From the NCBI GenBank assembly GCA_041495205.1, contig JBGQCF010000039.1, positions 1 to 17,435 on the forward strand: a stretch of 17,435 bases of DNA, in the 5' to 3' direction. The DNA comes from JAHFRG01 sp041495205. GTDB taxonomy: Bacteria; Pseudomonadota; Gammaproteobacteria; Burkholderiales; JAHFRG01. Made by a program: the position numbers and the translations under genes. Positions 1 through 6,250 of the stretch are shown here, piece by piece. The notes below the pieces were generated by a model that saw nothing but the letters and a program-made list of their open reading frames with translations, was not told the origin of the DNA and did no database searches. How positions within the stretch are numbered: position 1 is the stretch's first letter; every line of letters begins with the position of its first letter.

Positions 1-348
1 AAGCTCGCAATCCTTTCCAACGGCTCGCCCGGCATGCTGAAAGCGCTGGTGAGAAACAACGGGCTGACAAAAGCCTTTGACAAGGTCATCAGCGTGGACG
101 AAGTGAAAATCTACAAACCCAGTCCCAAGGTTTACGCGCTCACGCCGAAGAAACTGAAAGTGAAGAAAAGCGAAATCGGTTTTGTGTCTTCTAATTTTTG
201 GGATATCTGCGGAGCAAGCTCTTTTGGTTTGCGAACTTTCTGGATCAACCGCGCCGGCAATCCCGCCGACGAACTAGGTTCTAAGCCCTACACCGCGGTA
301 AGCAGGCTCTCCGATTTAACACAGTTCGTCAGCAACCCCGCCAAATAA
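1..348 (+). CDS. Haloacid dehalogenase, type II (5'-truncated by window edge)
   Basis: This is the C-terminal part of a HAD-superfamily hydrolase of the (S)-2-haloacid dehalogenase (type II) class, which removes halide from short 2-haloalkanoic acids. The frame is open from base 1 to the TAA at 346-348 (about 115 residues), so the start and the N-terminal nucleophile Asp lie outside the window. What is visible fits the family motif by motif: LSNG near the left edge (motif II Ser), SVDEVKIYKPSPKVY (motif III Lys and the conserved Tyr), SSNFWD (substrate-pocket Ser/Asn and motif IV Asp), then TFWINR and the DELG stretch near the C-terminus. Any ATG in this fragment, such as the one at 34, is internal. 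It converges with the TIR cassette; the 110 bases between them (349-458) hold nothing I can identify. The family call is firm, the substrate is not: many such proteins act on other substrates. Confidence 0.9.
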   Translation, partial: KLAILSNGSPGMLKALVRNNGLTKAFDKVISVDEVKIYKPSPKVYALTPKKLKVKKSEIGFVSSNFWDICGASSFGLRTFWINRAGNPADELGSKPYTAVSRLSDLTQFVSNPAK

Positions 349-458
349 AAATAGTTCAACAATGAAAACCCTGGCTTTGAGTTCTAGCGAGAAAGCAAGG
401 ATGTAGTCAGGAAACAAATCGTCTCCGACACCTTGTGTGCTGTCACGGTTGAGGTTGT

Positions 459-1286
459 TCACTCGTTAGAAGAAAAAATCTCTACAAGACGAATAAGCAG
501 GTTGGCCAAGTCAGAACGGTCGAACTCCAGGTATTCGTAGTCGCCTTGAAGACCACCAATGCTAACAACACCTTGCTCTCGCAAGAGCACGAGCCTCTTG
601 CTACGAGCCAGCGCATAAGCTTTTTCGTCTATTACCCAAGAGCTAGTGCTCCACTCAGTCTTGCCTTCGATCTTATCCCGTCGCGTGAAGATGCCGATAA
701 AGACTTCGGACCTGTCTATGCGGTCACGCACTTTCATTGAGACAGAACCGGCGCGTGGTTTTTCACCGGTAAGCACAGTCAATCCGAGCGCGGAGATCAC
801 ACGCTGAATAAGACGATTTACCGGTTCGTCATTGGCTGCGAAAGACTGTCCCACGAATGCAACTGATGCATGCTTAAGCAGTAGATGCGTTGTGGGAACG
901 ACCGGCAAGGCAGCAGCCGATAGCCCGCTAGCATTACTGCGATGAGCCTTGAGAGGTACTATGACCGATGCACGGAAGTCTTTAAGTATCGCATTGAGCG
1001 TTTGGTCATATTTTTTTCTTAGGGTGGCCCGTTCTGAATAGGTGAGAAGACGTTGAAATTGTACACTCCGCTCGGCGACTGTGTTACCACCGATTGCGCC
1101 AGAGACATCAGCGCGTCCAGTCATCTCCACCAGCCAACGCTCTGCAATTGCAGCGGCATGTTCTCGTAATTCTTGAGACACGACCGGTCGAGTCTTCGAA
1201 GAATAGCGACTCCGTAAATTGCCCTTAAGTGACTCGACTTCGTCTCGCAGTCGCTCGACACGGAGCACGAGTTGATCGTCGATCAT
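459..1286 (-). CDS. TIR-like domain protein, putative defence effector
   Basis: A 275-residue protein whose last ~135 residues (about 140-272) look like a TIR or TIR-like nucleotide-binding domain. That region opens with a hydrophobic strand, SVAFVGQSF, followed by a helix and GLTVLTGEKPRAGS. Next come a KVRDRIDRSEVFIGIFTRRD strand and, at W217-E221, SSWVIDE. This last motif matches the W-x3-E spacing that holds the catalytic glutamate in NAD-cleaving TIR domains. The protein ends with a GGLQGDYEYLEF segment that I associate with a subfamily of bacterial TIR-like proteins. Residues 1-130 are mostly helical and not recognised. It starts 9 bases after the stop of the gene at 1296-1880, so the two are almost certainly one operon. 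Base and codon use (lower GC, many AT-ending codons) differ from the core genes nearby. TIR domain effectors in bacteria deplete NAD or make signalling nucleotides upon phage infection; that role here is inference. Confidence 0.72.
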   Translation of the reverse strand: MIDDQLVLRVERLRDEVESLKGNLRSRYSSKTRPVVSQELREHAAAIAERWLVEMTGRADVSGAIGGNTVAERSVQFQRLLTYSERATLRKKYDQTLNAILKDFRASVIVPLKAHRSNASGLSAAALPVVPTTHLLLKHASVAFVGQSFAANDEPVNRLIQRVISALGLTVLTGEKPRAGSVSMKVRDRIDRSEVFIGIFTRRDKIEGKTEWSTSSWVIDEKAYALARSKRLVLLREQGVVSIGGLQGDYEYLEFDRSDLANLLIRLVEIFSSNE

Positions 1287-1295
1287 GAAAGCTAT

Positions 1296-1880
1296 CTAGC
1301 GCCGCTTCTTCGCTGAACGCTTTGGCTTGCCTTTCGAACGCTTTTTCTTAGCGGCTACGGCCTTGCCCCGAGGTTGGCCTTTGCCCTCGAATCCTGCTTC
1401 TACGGCCTCGAGGCCTTTAGATGTAAGGTAGGACTCAGCACCGTCCTCGTAAATGTAACCTAGTTGGACGGCGCTCACGAAATCGCGGTCATAGTTCTGG
1501 GGTGGGGTAAGTCTAGCTTTTGCGAAGTAGTCTCTGAGTTCTGCGCGGGCAAAGCGCGGCTGTCCTTCGATCTTCTCGCGGTAATATGCGAACAATGCAA
1601 GGCGCTGAGCATTAGTGCTAGGTTTTTTTTGCTGAATAAGTTCCGCCGGTGATAGCGGCCTAATCCCAGCAACTGCGGTTGAACGCTGGGGGACAACTGA
1701 GGTTGTCGCAGGTTGAGCGACAGCCGACGCGGATACTGCTTGGGGAGAATCCATTCCGAGCAGCGATAACGCTGACGCGATTACACGGTTTCGTGTAAGG
1801 TTGTCCAGAGATTCCAACGCCTCATAAATTATCTTGGCGACTTCAAAAGGGCTTTTGTTAGTTGACTTACGAGTTGACAT
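1296..1880 (-). CDS. Putative winged-helix protein with basic tail, partner of TIR-like gene
   Basis: A 194-residue protein, first gene of the two-gene TIR cassette. The start is well supported: GGGAGGAG (1885-1892) sits 4 bases before the ATG at 1880. Three parts can be seen. Residues 11-43 are a helical segment ending in LLGMD, possibly for oligomerisation. Residues 44-84 are a low-complexity Ala/Ser/Val/Pro linker. Residues 85-164 are a compact helical domain (TNAQRLALFAYYREK to YLTSKGLEAVEAGF) whose shape, helices followed by a short hairpin near YIYEDGAESYLT, suggests a winged helix. The tail from 166 is very rich in Lys and Arg and ends KKRR, as in proteins that touch nucleic acid. A sensor or regulator role beside the TIR protein is inferred from operon context. 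I cannot name an established family. Confidence 0.7.
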   Translation of the reverse strand: MSTRKSTNKSPFEVAKIIYEALESLDNLTRNRVIASALSLLGMDSPQAVSASAVAQPATTSVVPQRSTAVAGIRPLSPAELIQQKKPSTNAQRLALFAYYREKIEGQPRFARAELRDYFAKARLTPPQNYDRDFVSAVQLGYIYEDGAESYLTSKGLEAVEAGFEGKGQPRGKAVAAKKKRSKGKPKRSAKKRR

Positions 1881-1908
1881 TTGTCTCCTCCCGCACGGTA
1901 AAGCTGCA

Positions 1909-1921
1909 ACGTTGGCAACGT
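1909..1921. promoter_or_regulatory. Short perfect inverted repeat, candidate operator of the TIR cassette
   Basis: ACGTT-GGC-AACGT is a 13-base perfect inverted repeat, 28 bases upstream of the start of the minus-strand cassette and inside its expected leader. The first product of the operon looks like a DNA-binding protein, so autoregulation is possible. A 5-bp arm can arise by chance, so this is only a candidate. Confidence 0.25.
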
Positions 1922-2009
1922 CTTACTGGACGCCAGCACTACTGGCTGAATGCTTTAAGGCTAAGGCCCCCGCTTTGGTAAATCCGGAGCCTACGGATAC
2001 ATTGACCGA

Positions 2010-2037
2010 ATTATAGTAGATTCTCAGTAGGAATAAA
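2010..2037 (-). promoter_or_regulatory. Candidate sigma-70 promoter for the TIR cassette
   Basis: On the minus strand a perfect TATAAT (-10; plus positions 2010-2015) lies 16 bases after TTTATT (2032-2037), a weak -35 match (3 of 6). Transcription would start near 2003, giving a leader of about 120 bases before the ATG at 1880. The -10 is good and the -35 poor. No other gene between here and 1880 could use it. Confidence 0.4.
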
Positions 2038-2094
2038 GGAGAAGGGCAATTGGTCTCGGAATCGAAATGATTTCCGGCAACTTGTGTTCTTGAT

Positions 2095-2293
2095 ACCCCC
2101 TGCGAGCCGCCAAGTGACGAGGACAAATCGGGGGCGTTTAAGCGAGCACTGTCTGAGCGCGGAGCGCGAGTTGCGCAGCGCCCGGTTTGGCTGAGGAGCG
2201 CAGGGGATATCGGCGAACTGGGGTCGCCTTTTCTTTGGTGACTTTCTTTTGGCGACACAAAAGAAAGTTACCAGCCGCCGGGCTGCCCCCGGC
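2095..2293 (-). repeat. Dispersed ~200-bp intergenic repeat, copy 1
   Basis: Read on the minus strand, this segment begins GCCGGGGGCAGCCC and aligns over nearly its full length with the plus-strand segment at 3415-3633. Shared blocks include the stem CTTTCTTTTG...CAAAAGAAAG (2242-2267), ACCAAAGAAAA, GGCTGCGCAACTCGC (with one extra base in one copy), and ACAGTGCTCGC. The stem is a perfect 10-bp inverted repeat with a 6-base loop in both copies, although the loop sequences differ. Open frames through it have no coherent protein character and differ between copies, so I treat it as non-coding. The two copies face each other in inverted orientation across nadC. No transposase is present, so it would be a non-autonomous or structural repeat. 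Confidence 0.8.
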
Positions 2294-2343
2294 ATCAAGA
2301 ACTTTATAGGGTCGGGGACGACTTTTTCACTTTAACAATTCAC

Positions 2344-2468
2344 TTAAGCACAGCGCATGCCGGGGAATTCGTCCTTGGCTTCCTTGCGGTTGCCTTGCTC
2401 GTCGTACCAGTAAAGCTTGTTGGGGTCTTCGGTGCGCGTGGTCTTGTGCGTTTCACCCGTCTCGCCAT
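2344..2468 (-). pseudogene. Small 41-codon ORF apparently frameshifted after its second codon
   Basis: On the minus strand a very strong AAGGAGG (2473-2479) stands 4 bases before ATG (2466-2468). In the ATG frame the product is an unlikely Arg/Thr-rich peptide ending at 2340. One base out of frame, starting right after ATGGC, the frame reads a balanced hydrophilic peptide including EDPNKLYWYDEQGNRKEAKD and ending PGMRCA-TAA at 2344. Its third positions are mostly G or C, as in real genes here. Restoring one missing base after ATGGC gives exactly 41 residues. This indicates a real small gene broken by a 1-base deletion, or an assembly error. I do not recognise the family. Confidence 0.5.
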
Positions 2469-2523
2469 AAAACCTCCTTCAATCACTTAGCCGTTCATTC
2501 CCGCTTCCCATCCCTCAATCGGG

Positions 2524-2529
2524 TAGAAT
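2524..2529 (+). promoter_or_regulatory. Candidate -10 element for nadC
   Basis: TAGAAT in the context GGGTAGAATC lies 24 bases before the nadC ATG, which would put transcription start near 2536 and leave a leader of about 18 bases. No convincing -35 is present at the normal spacing, so this rests on the -10 and its position alone. Confidence 0.35.
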
Positions 2530-2553
2530 CATTCTTAAATATAGAGGATAACA

Positions 2554-3384
2554 ATGAATTTGGCATCCGCAATCCTGGAAAACGTGAAAGCAGCGCTCAA
2601 GGAGGACTTGGGCGGCGGCGATTTGACTGCGCGGCTGATTCCTGTCACTGCGCGCGCCAGCGCCACGGTCATCACCCGCGAGCAGGCGGTACTGTGCGGC
2701 ACGGCGTGGTTTGAAGCGTGTTTCCGGAAACTCGATCCCAAAGTGAAAATTCGGTGGATGGCCCACGACGGCGACGATATCCAGGCGGGACAGGCGCTTT
2801 GTGAAATCAACGGAAAAGCACGCGCGATGCTCACGGCCGAGCGCCCCGCCCTCAATTTCCTGCAAATGCTTTCCGCCACTGCAACACTCACCCGGCGCTA
2901 TGCCGAAGCGGTCAAAGGCGCCCGCGCTGCTATCATGGACACGCGCAAAACCTTGCCCGGTTTGCGCATCGCTCAAAAATATGCGGTGAGAGTGGGCGGT
3001 GGGAAAAACCAGCGCATCGGCTTGTTTGACGGCATCCTCATCAAGGATAACCACATCCTGGCCGCAGGCGGCATCAGGCAAGCGCTGCAACAAGCAAAAA
3101 AACTGGCGAAGCCGGGAATGTCAATTCAAATCGAAGTGGAGAATTTGCAGGAACTGAAAGAAGCGTTAAACGCGGGCGCGAAACTTATCCTGCTCGACAA
3201 TTTCAATCTTGAGCAGATACGCGAAGCCGTGCGGATCACGGGAAAGAGCGCCGTGCTAGAGGCTTCGGGCGGCGTTAATCTGGACAACGTGCGCGCAATT
3301 GCCGAAACCGGCGTGGATAGAATTTCGATTGGCAGTTTGACCAAGGACATTAAAGCTATAGATCTCTCGATGCGCTTTGAATGA
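2554..3384 (+). CDS. nadC: Nicotinate-nucleotide pyrophosphorylase (carboxylating)
   Basis: A quinolinate phosphoribosyltransferase of 276 residues, the normal length. It converts quinolinate and PRPP to nicotinate mononucleotide, CO2 and pyrophosphate, the third step of de novo NAD synthesis in the cytoplasm. The family signatures are all present: EDLGGGDLT at 17-25, DTRKTLPGLR at 129-138, KYAVRVGGGKNQR at 142-154, KDNH at 164-167, EVE at 194-196, LLDNF near 213-217, EASGG at 236-240 and the phosphate-binding SIGSLT near 258-263. The start is set by AGAGGA at 2543-2548, 5 bases before the ATG. nadA and nadB are not nearby; the gene stands alone between two inverted copies of a dispersed repeat. 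The hairpin inside the downstream copy (3441-3466) lies 56 bases after the stop, but it lacks a proper T run and is a doubtful terminator. Confidence 0.97.
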   Translation: MNLASAILENVKAALKEDLGGGDLTARLIPVTARASATVITREQAVLCGTAWFEACFRKLDPKVKIRWMAHDGDDIQAGQALCEINGKARAMLTAERPALNFLQMLSATATLTRRYAEAVKGARAAIMDTRKTLPGLRIAQKYAVRVGGGKNQRIGLFDGILIKDNHILAAGGIRQALQQAKKLAKPGMSIQIEVENLQELKEALNAGAKLILLDNFNLEQIREAVRITGKSAVLEASGGVNLDNVRAIAETGVDRISIGSLTKDIKAIDLSMRFE

Positions 3385-3414
3385 GCAGTTCTCTTCTTTA
3401 TCCTGATGAAATTC

Positions 3415-3633
3415 GCCGGGGGCAGCCCAGCGGCTGGATTCTTTCTTTTGCTTGCCCAAAAGAAAGAAACCAAAGAAAAAGGCACCCTGCTTCGCCGTCC
3501 TTCGGATACCCTCTGTTCCTCGCCAAGCCGGGCGGCTGCGCAACTCGCACGATCCGCTTCGCGGCCACGTGCTCAAACAGTGCTCGCCGAATTCTCCCGG
3601 CTAGTCTGCGGTACTCGGCGGCTCAGAAGGGGT
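3415..3633 (+). repeat. Dispersed ~200-bp intergenic repeat, copy 2 (inverted relative to copy 1)
   Basis: This is the partner of the repeat at 2095-2293 in opposite orientation. It begins GCCGGGGGCAGCCCAG and carries the conserved perfect hairpin CTTTCTTTTG-CTTGCC-CAAAAGAAAG (3441-3466), then ACCAAAGAAAAAGGC, GGCTGCGCAACTCGCAC, CAGTGCTCGCCGAA and a terminal GGCGGCTCAGAAGGGG. The copies differ by many substitutions and by insertions, notably near 3494-3515 and 3550-3575, so they are old or come from divergent subfamilies. It fills most of the 282-base gap between nadC and the thrC stop. The rest of the gap contains only a 6-bp hairpin, GCCGAA-TTAC-TTCGGC (3661-3676), overlapping the thrC stop codon. 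Confidence 0.8.
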
Positions 3634-3666
3634 AAAGAACAACAACAGCAACCCTGAATAGCCGAA

Positions 3667-4791
3667 TTACTTCGGCATATTCGCGGCGATTATGTTTTCA
3701 ATCGCTTCGCGAGTCGCTTCAACCGTGACCGGTTTGCCGCTTTGGGCAATCGCGGTATCCGGGTCTTTGAGGCCGTGACCGGTGAGGGTGCAGACAATCA
3801 CCGAGCTTTCGCCGATTGCGCCCTGCTCCAGGTCTTTGAGCACGCCGGTCACCGATGCTGCGGAAGAAGGCTCGCAGAATAAACCTTCCACTTGCGCCAG
3901 CAGCTTTTGCACCCGGAGAATTTCCTCATCGGTGCATTCGCCAAACCAGCCGCCGGATTCTTCCTTCACTTTCCACGCCTGCTTCCACGACACCGGGTTG
4001 CCGATGCGGATGGCGGTCGCCACGGTTTCCGGATTTTTCACCGGGCCGCCGCGCAGGAAAGGCGCTGCGCCGGATGCCTGGTAGCCCAGCATGATGGGAC
4101 GCCGGGTGGCGAGCTTGCCTTTGTGATAAGCGCATTGGCCGCCGCAAAAGAGACACGCCTGGGTGTTTTCGCACACCGCTTCGCAATAACCGATCCAGTG
4201 CGCGGTGATGTTGCCCGCGTTGCCGACCGGAAGCGCATGGTAATCCGGCGCATCGCCCAGTTCCTCGATGATTTCAAACGCGGCGGTCTTCTGCCCCTGC
4301 AAGCGGTAAGGATTGGTGGAATTCACCAGCGTCACCGGAAGTTTTTGCGCGATCTCCTGCACCAGCTTCATGCCGTCGTCGAAATTGCCCTTGATCTGGA
4401 TCACTTTGGAACCATGCATCATTGCCTGCGAGAGCTTGCCCAAAGCAACCTTGCCCTCGGGGACCACCACGAAACAGGCGATTCCCGCGCGCGCTGCATA
4501 AGCCGCAGCGGCAGCCGAAGTGTTGCCGGTTGAAGCGCAGATAATCGCTTTGACTCCGGCTTCGACCGCCTTGCTCACCGCCAGCGTCATTCCGCGATCC
4601 TTGAACGAGCCGGTGGGGTTCAAGCCCTCGAACTTGGCATAAAGCCGCACTTTCTTGTTAATCAGGCGCGGCACTTTTTTGAGTTCGATGAGACTGGTGT
4701 CGCCCTCGCCCAGGGAAATAACCGGCGTATTTTCTGAAACCGGAAGGCGCTCGCGAAAGCGCTCGATTACTCCGTTGTAACGTTTCGACAT
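3667..4791 (-). CDS. thrC: Threonine synthase with cysteine-rich insertion
   Basis: A PLP-dependent threonine synthase of 374 residues. It converts O-phospho-L-homoserine to L-threonine and phosphate, the last step of threonine synthesis. The PLP lysine is K64 in GSFKDRG, the fold-type II loop CASTGNTSAAAAAYAAR is at 85-101, and the phosphate-binding PVGNAGNIT is at 188-196. TGHGLKDP near 337-344 is also typical. Related short threonine synthases are about 350 residues long. The surplus is an insertion at about 203-228, between HWIGY and RRPIMLGYQ, with C203, C207, C213, C216, C220 and H223. The reading frame is intact through it. The gene follows hom on the same strand with 142 bases between, which contain a palindromic repeat. 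No strong ribosome binding site precedes the ATG. Assignment is firm; the role of the insertion is unknown. Confidence 0.95.
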   Translation of the reverse strand: MSKRYNGVIERFRERLPVSENTPVISLGEGDTSLIELKKVPRLINKKVRLYAKFEGLNPTGSFKDRGMTLAVSKAVEAGVKAIICASTGNTSAAAAAYAARAGIACFVVVPEGKVALGKLSQAMMHGSKVIQIKGNFDDGMKLVQEIAQKLPVTLVNSTNPYRLQGQKTAAFEIIEELGDAPDYHALPVGNAGNITAHWIGYCEAVCENTQACLFCGGQCAYHKGKLATRRPIMLGYQASGAAPFLRGGPVKNPETVATAIRIGNPVSWKQAWKVKEESGGWFGECTDEEILRVQKLLAQVEGLFCEPSSAASVTGVLKDLEQGAIGESSVIVCTLTGHGLKDPDTAIAQSGKPVTVEATREAIENIIAANMPK

Positions 4792-4823
4792 TTAAAAACC
4801 CGCGACAAAGTAGCACATCAATG

Positions 4824-4897
4824 GACAGGATTTACAGGATTTCACAAGATTAACAGGATAAATCATGTGAATCCTGAAAAATCTTGTTAATCCTGTC
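4824..4897. repeat. Palindromic ACAGGATT-type intergenic repeat between hom and thrC
   Basis: The left arm has near-tandem units of ACAGGATT (GACAGGATTTACAGGATT, then ACAAGATTAACAGGAT). The right arm carries the complement, ATCCTG...ATCTTGTTAATCCTGTC. Together they form an imperfect long hairpin around the centre near AAATCATGTGA. It is AT-rich in a GC-richer neighbourhood. I have the impression that closely similar elements are frequent between genes in environmental proteobacteria. The T-rich flank (TTTGTTTTT) is on the plus side, so it would not end the minus-strand hom transcript; thrC may still be cotranscribed with hom. Confidence 0.65.
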
Positions 4898-4933
4898 TAT
4901 TTGTTTTTCCCGGCGTCACTGCGATTAAAGCTT

Positions 4934-6250
4934 CTAATTTCTATTCAACTCTTCCAGCCGGATGCGGATGACCTTGCCGGAAATGGTGGAGAGCTTCTCA
5001 ATTTTCCTGATCGCCGCATTGATATGCTTCTCCACGGTTTCATGGGTGAGCATGATGATGTCCACCTGCTCTTCGCCTTCGCTCGGCTCCTTTTGCACCA
5101 TGGCGTCTATCGAGATTCCCGAGTCGGCGAGAATGCGGGTGATGTCGGCCAGCACGCCCGGCTTGTCGAACGCGCGCAGGCGCAGATAATAAGAAGTCTG
5201 CACTTCCGACATCGGCAGGATGGGCGTATCGGTGAGCGCATCCGGCTGAAACGCGAGATGCGGCACGCGGTGCTTGCGGTCGGCGGTGTGCATGCGGGTC
5301 ACGTCCACGAGATCCGCTACTACCGCCGACGCGGTGGGCTCGGCCCCCGCTCCCGCGCCGTAATACATGGTTGCGCCCACCGCGTCGCCTTTTACCAGCA
5401 CCGCGTTCATCACGCCTTCGACGTTGGCGATCAGCCGCCGCGCCGGAATCAGCGTCGGATGCACACGCAGCTCGATGCCTTTTGGTGTGCGCTTGGTGAT
5501 GCCGAGCAGCTTGATGCGGTAGCCCAGTTCCTCGGCGTAGCGGATATCCTCGCGGGTGAGTTTCGAGATGCCTTCGGTGTAGGCCTTGTCGAATTGCATC
5601 GGGATGCCAAAGCTGATGGCCGCCAGAATAGTCAGCTTGTGCGCGGAATCTATGCCTTCGACGTCGAGAGTCGGGTCGGCTTCGGCGTAACCCAGCGCCT
5701 GCGCCTGCTGCAACGCCTCGGCAAAGCTTGCGCCCGTATTGCGCATTTCCGAGAGGATGTAATTGCTGGTGCCGTTGATGATGCCGGCAATCCATTCCAC
5801 GCGGTTCGCGGTTAAGCCTTCGCGCAGCGCCTTGATGATGGGGATGCCGCCCGCCACCGCCGCTTCAAACGCCACCATCACACCGTGTTTGTGCGCGGCG
5901 GCGAAAATTTCGTTGCCGTGTATGGCCAGGAGCGCCTTGTTGGCGGTGACCACATGCTTGCCGTTTTTAATTGCTTTCAGGATGAATCGCTTGGCCACAG
6001 TGGTGCCTCCGATCAGTTCCACCACGATGTCTATATCGGGATGGTTCACCACTTCCATGGCGTCGGCAGTCACGATGGCGCTCTTGCCGACGAGCTTGCG
6101 TGCCTTTTTCACATCCTTGTCGGCGATCATTTTCAGGACGATGGCGCGCCCGGCGCGCCGGGTGATTTCCTCCTGATTGCGCCGCAATACAGTGAAAGTG
6201 CCGGCGCCTACGGTGCCGATGCCCAGCAGCCCTACGTTAATCGGTTTCAC
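4934..6250 (-). CDS. hom: Homoserine dehydrogenase (monofunctional, with ACT domain)
   Basis: A 438-residue homoserine dehydrogenase, the usual length of the monofunctional bacterial form. It reduces aspartate semialdehyde to homoserine with NAD(P)H at the branch to threonine and methionine. The N-terminal Rossmann motif is NVGLLGIGTVGAG at 5-17; KHVVTANKALLA follows, then the substrate region INGTSNYILSEM and GYAEADPTLDVEG. The last ~75 residues (YYLRLRAFDKPGVLADITRI onward) are an ACT domain, usual for threonine feedback control. I place the start at the GTG at 6248-6250, whose GTGA overlaps the alaC stop by 4 bases. The frame stays open upstream to 6520 but there it is only antisense or shifted alaC sequence. 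Coupled translation with alaC is likely. Confidence 0.95.
   Translation of the reverse strand: MKPINVGLLGIGTVGAGTFTVLRRNQEEITRRAGRAIVLKMIADKDVKKARKLVGKSAIVTADAMEVVNHPDIDIVVELIGGTTVAKRFILKAIKNGKHVVTANKALLAIHGNEIFAAAHKHGVMVAFEAAVAGGIPIIKALREGLTANRVEWIAGIINGTSNYILSEMRNTGASFAEALQQAQALGYAEADPTLDVEGIDSAHKLTILAAISFGIPMQFDKAYTEGISKLTREDIRYAEELGYRIKLLGITKRTPKGIELRVHPTLIPARRLIANVEGVMNAVLVKGDAVGATMYYGAGAGAEPTASAVVADLVDVTRMHTADRKHRVPHLAFQPDALTDTPILPMSEVQTSYYLRLRAFDKPGVLADITRILADSGISIDAMVQKEPSEGEEQVDIIMLTHETVEKHINAAIRKIEKLSTISGKVIRIRLEELNRN

Noticed and set aside
2011..2298. Minus-strand open frames inside the repeat copy 1, and plus-strand ones at 3381-3657 in copy 2
   Set aside because: They run through a dispersed repeat, differ between the two copies and do not keep frame, so they are probably not proteins.
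2515..3093. A 192-codon minus-strand open frame opposite nadC
   Set aside because: nadC motifs on the plus strand are complete; this frame has no ribosome binding site or domain.
3441..3466. Repeat hairpin downstream of nadC as its terminator
   Set aside because: The stem is AT-rich, lacks a T run, and the same hairpin occurs upstream of nadC in the other repeat copy, so it belongs to the repeat.
3892..4533. A 213-codon plus-strand open frame opposite thrC
   Set aside because: Antisense to threonine synthase, with an Arg/His/Ala-rich shadow composition.
4901..5815. A 304-codon plus-strand open frame opposite hom
   Set aside because: Antisense shadow of the homoserine dehydrogenase; composition is shadow-like and no ribosome binding site is present.
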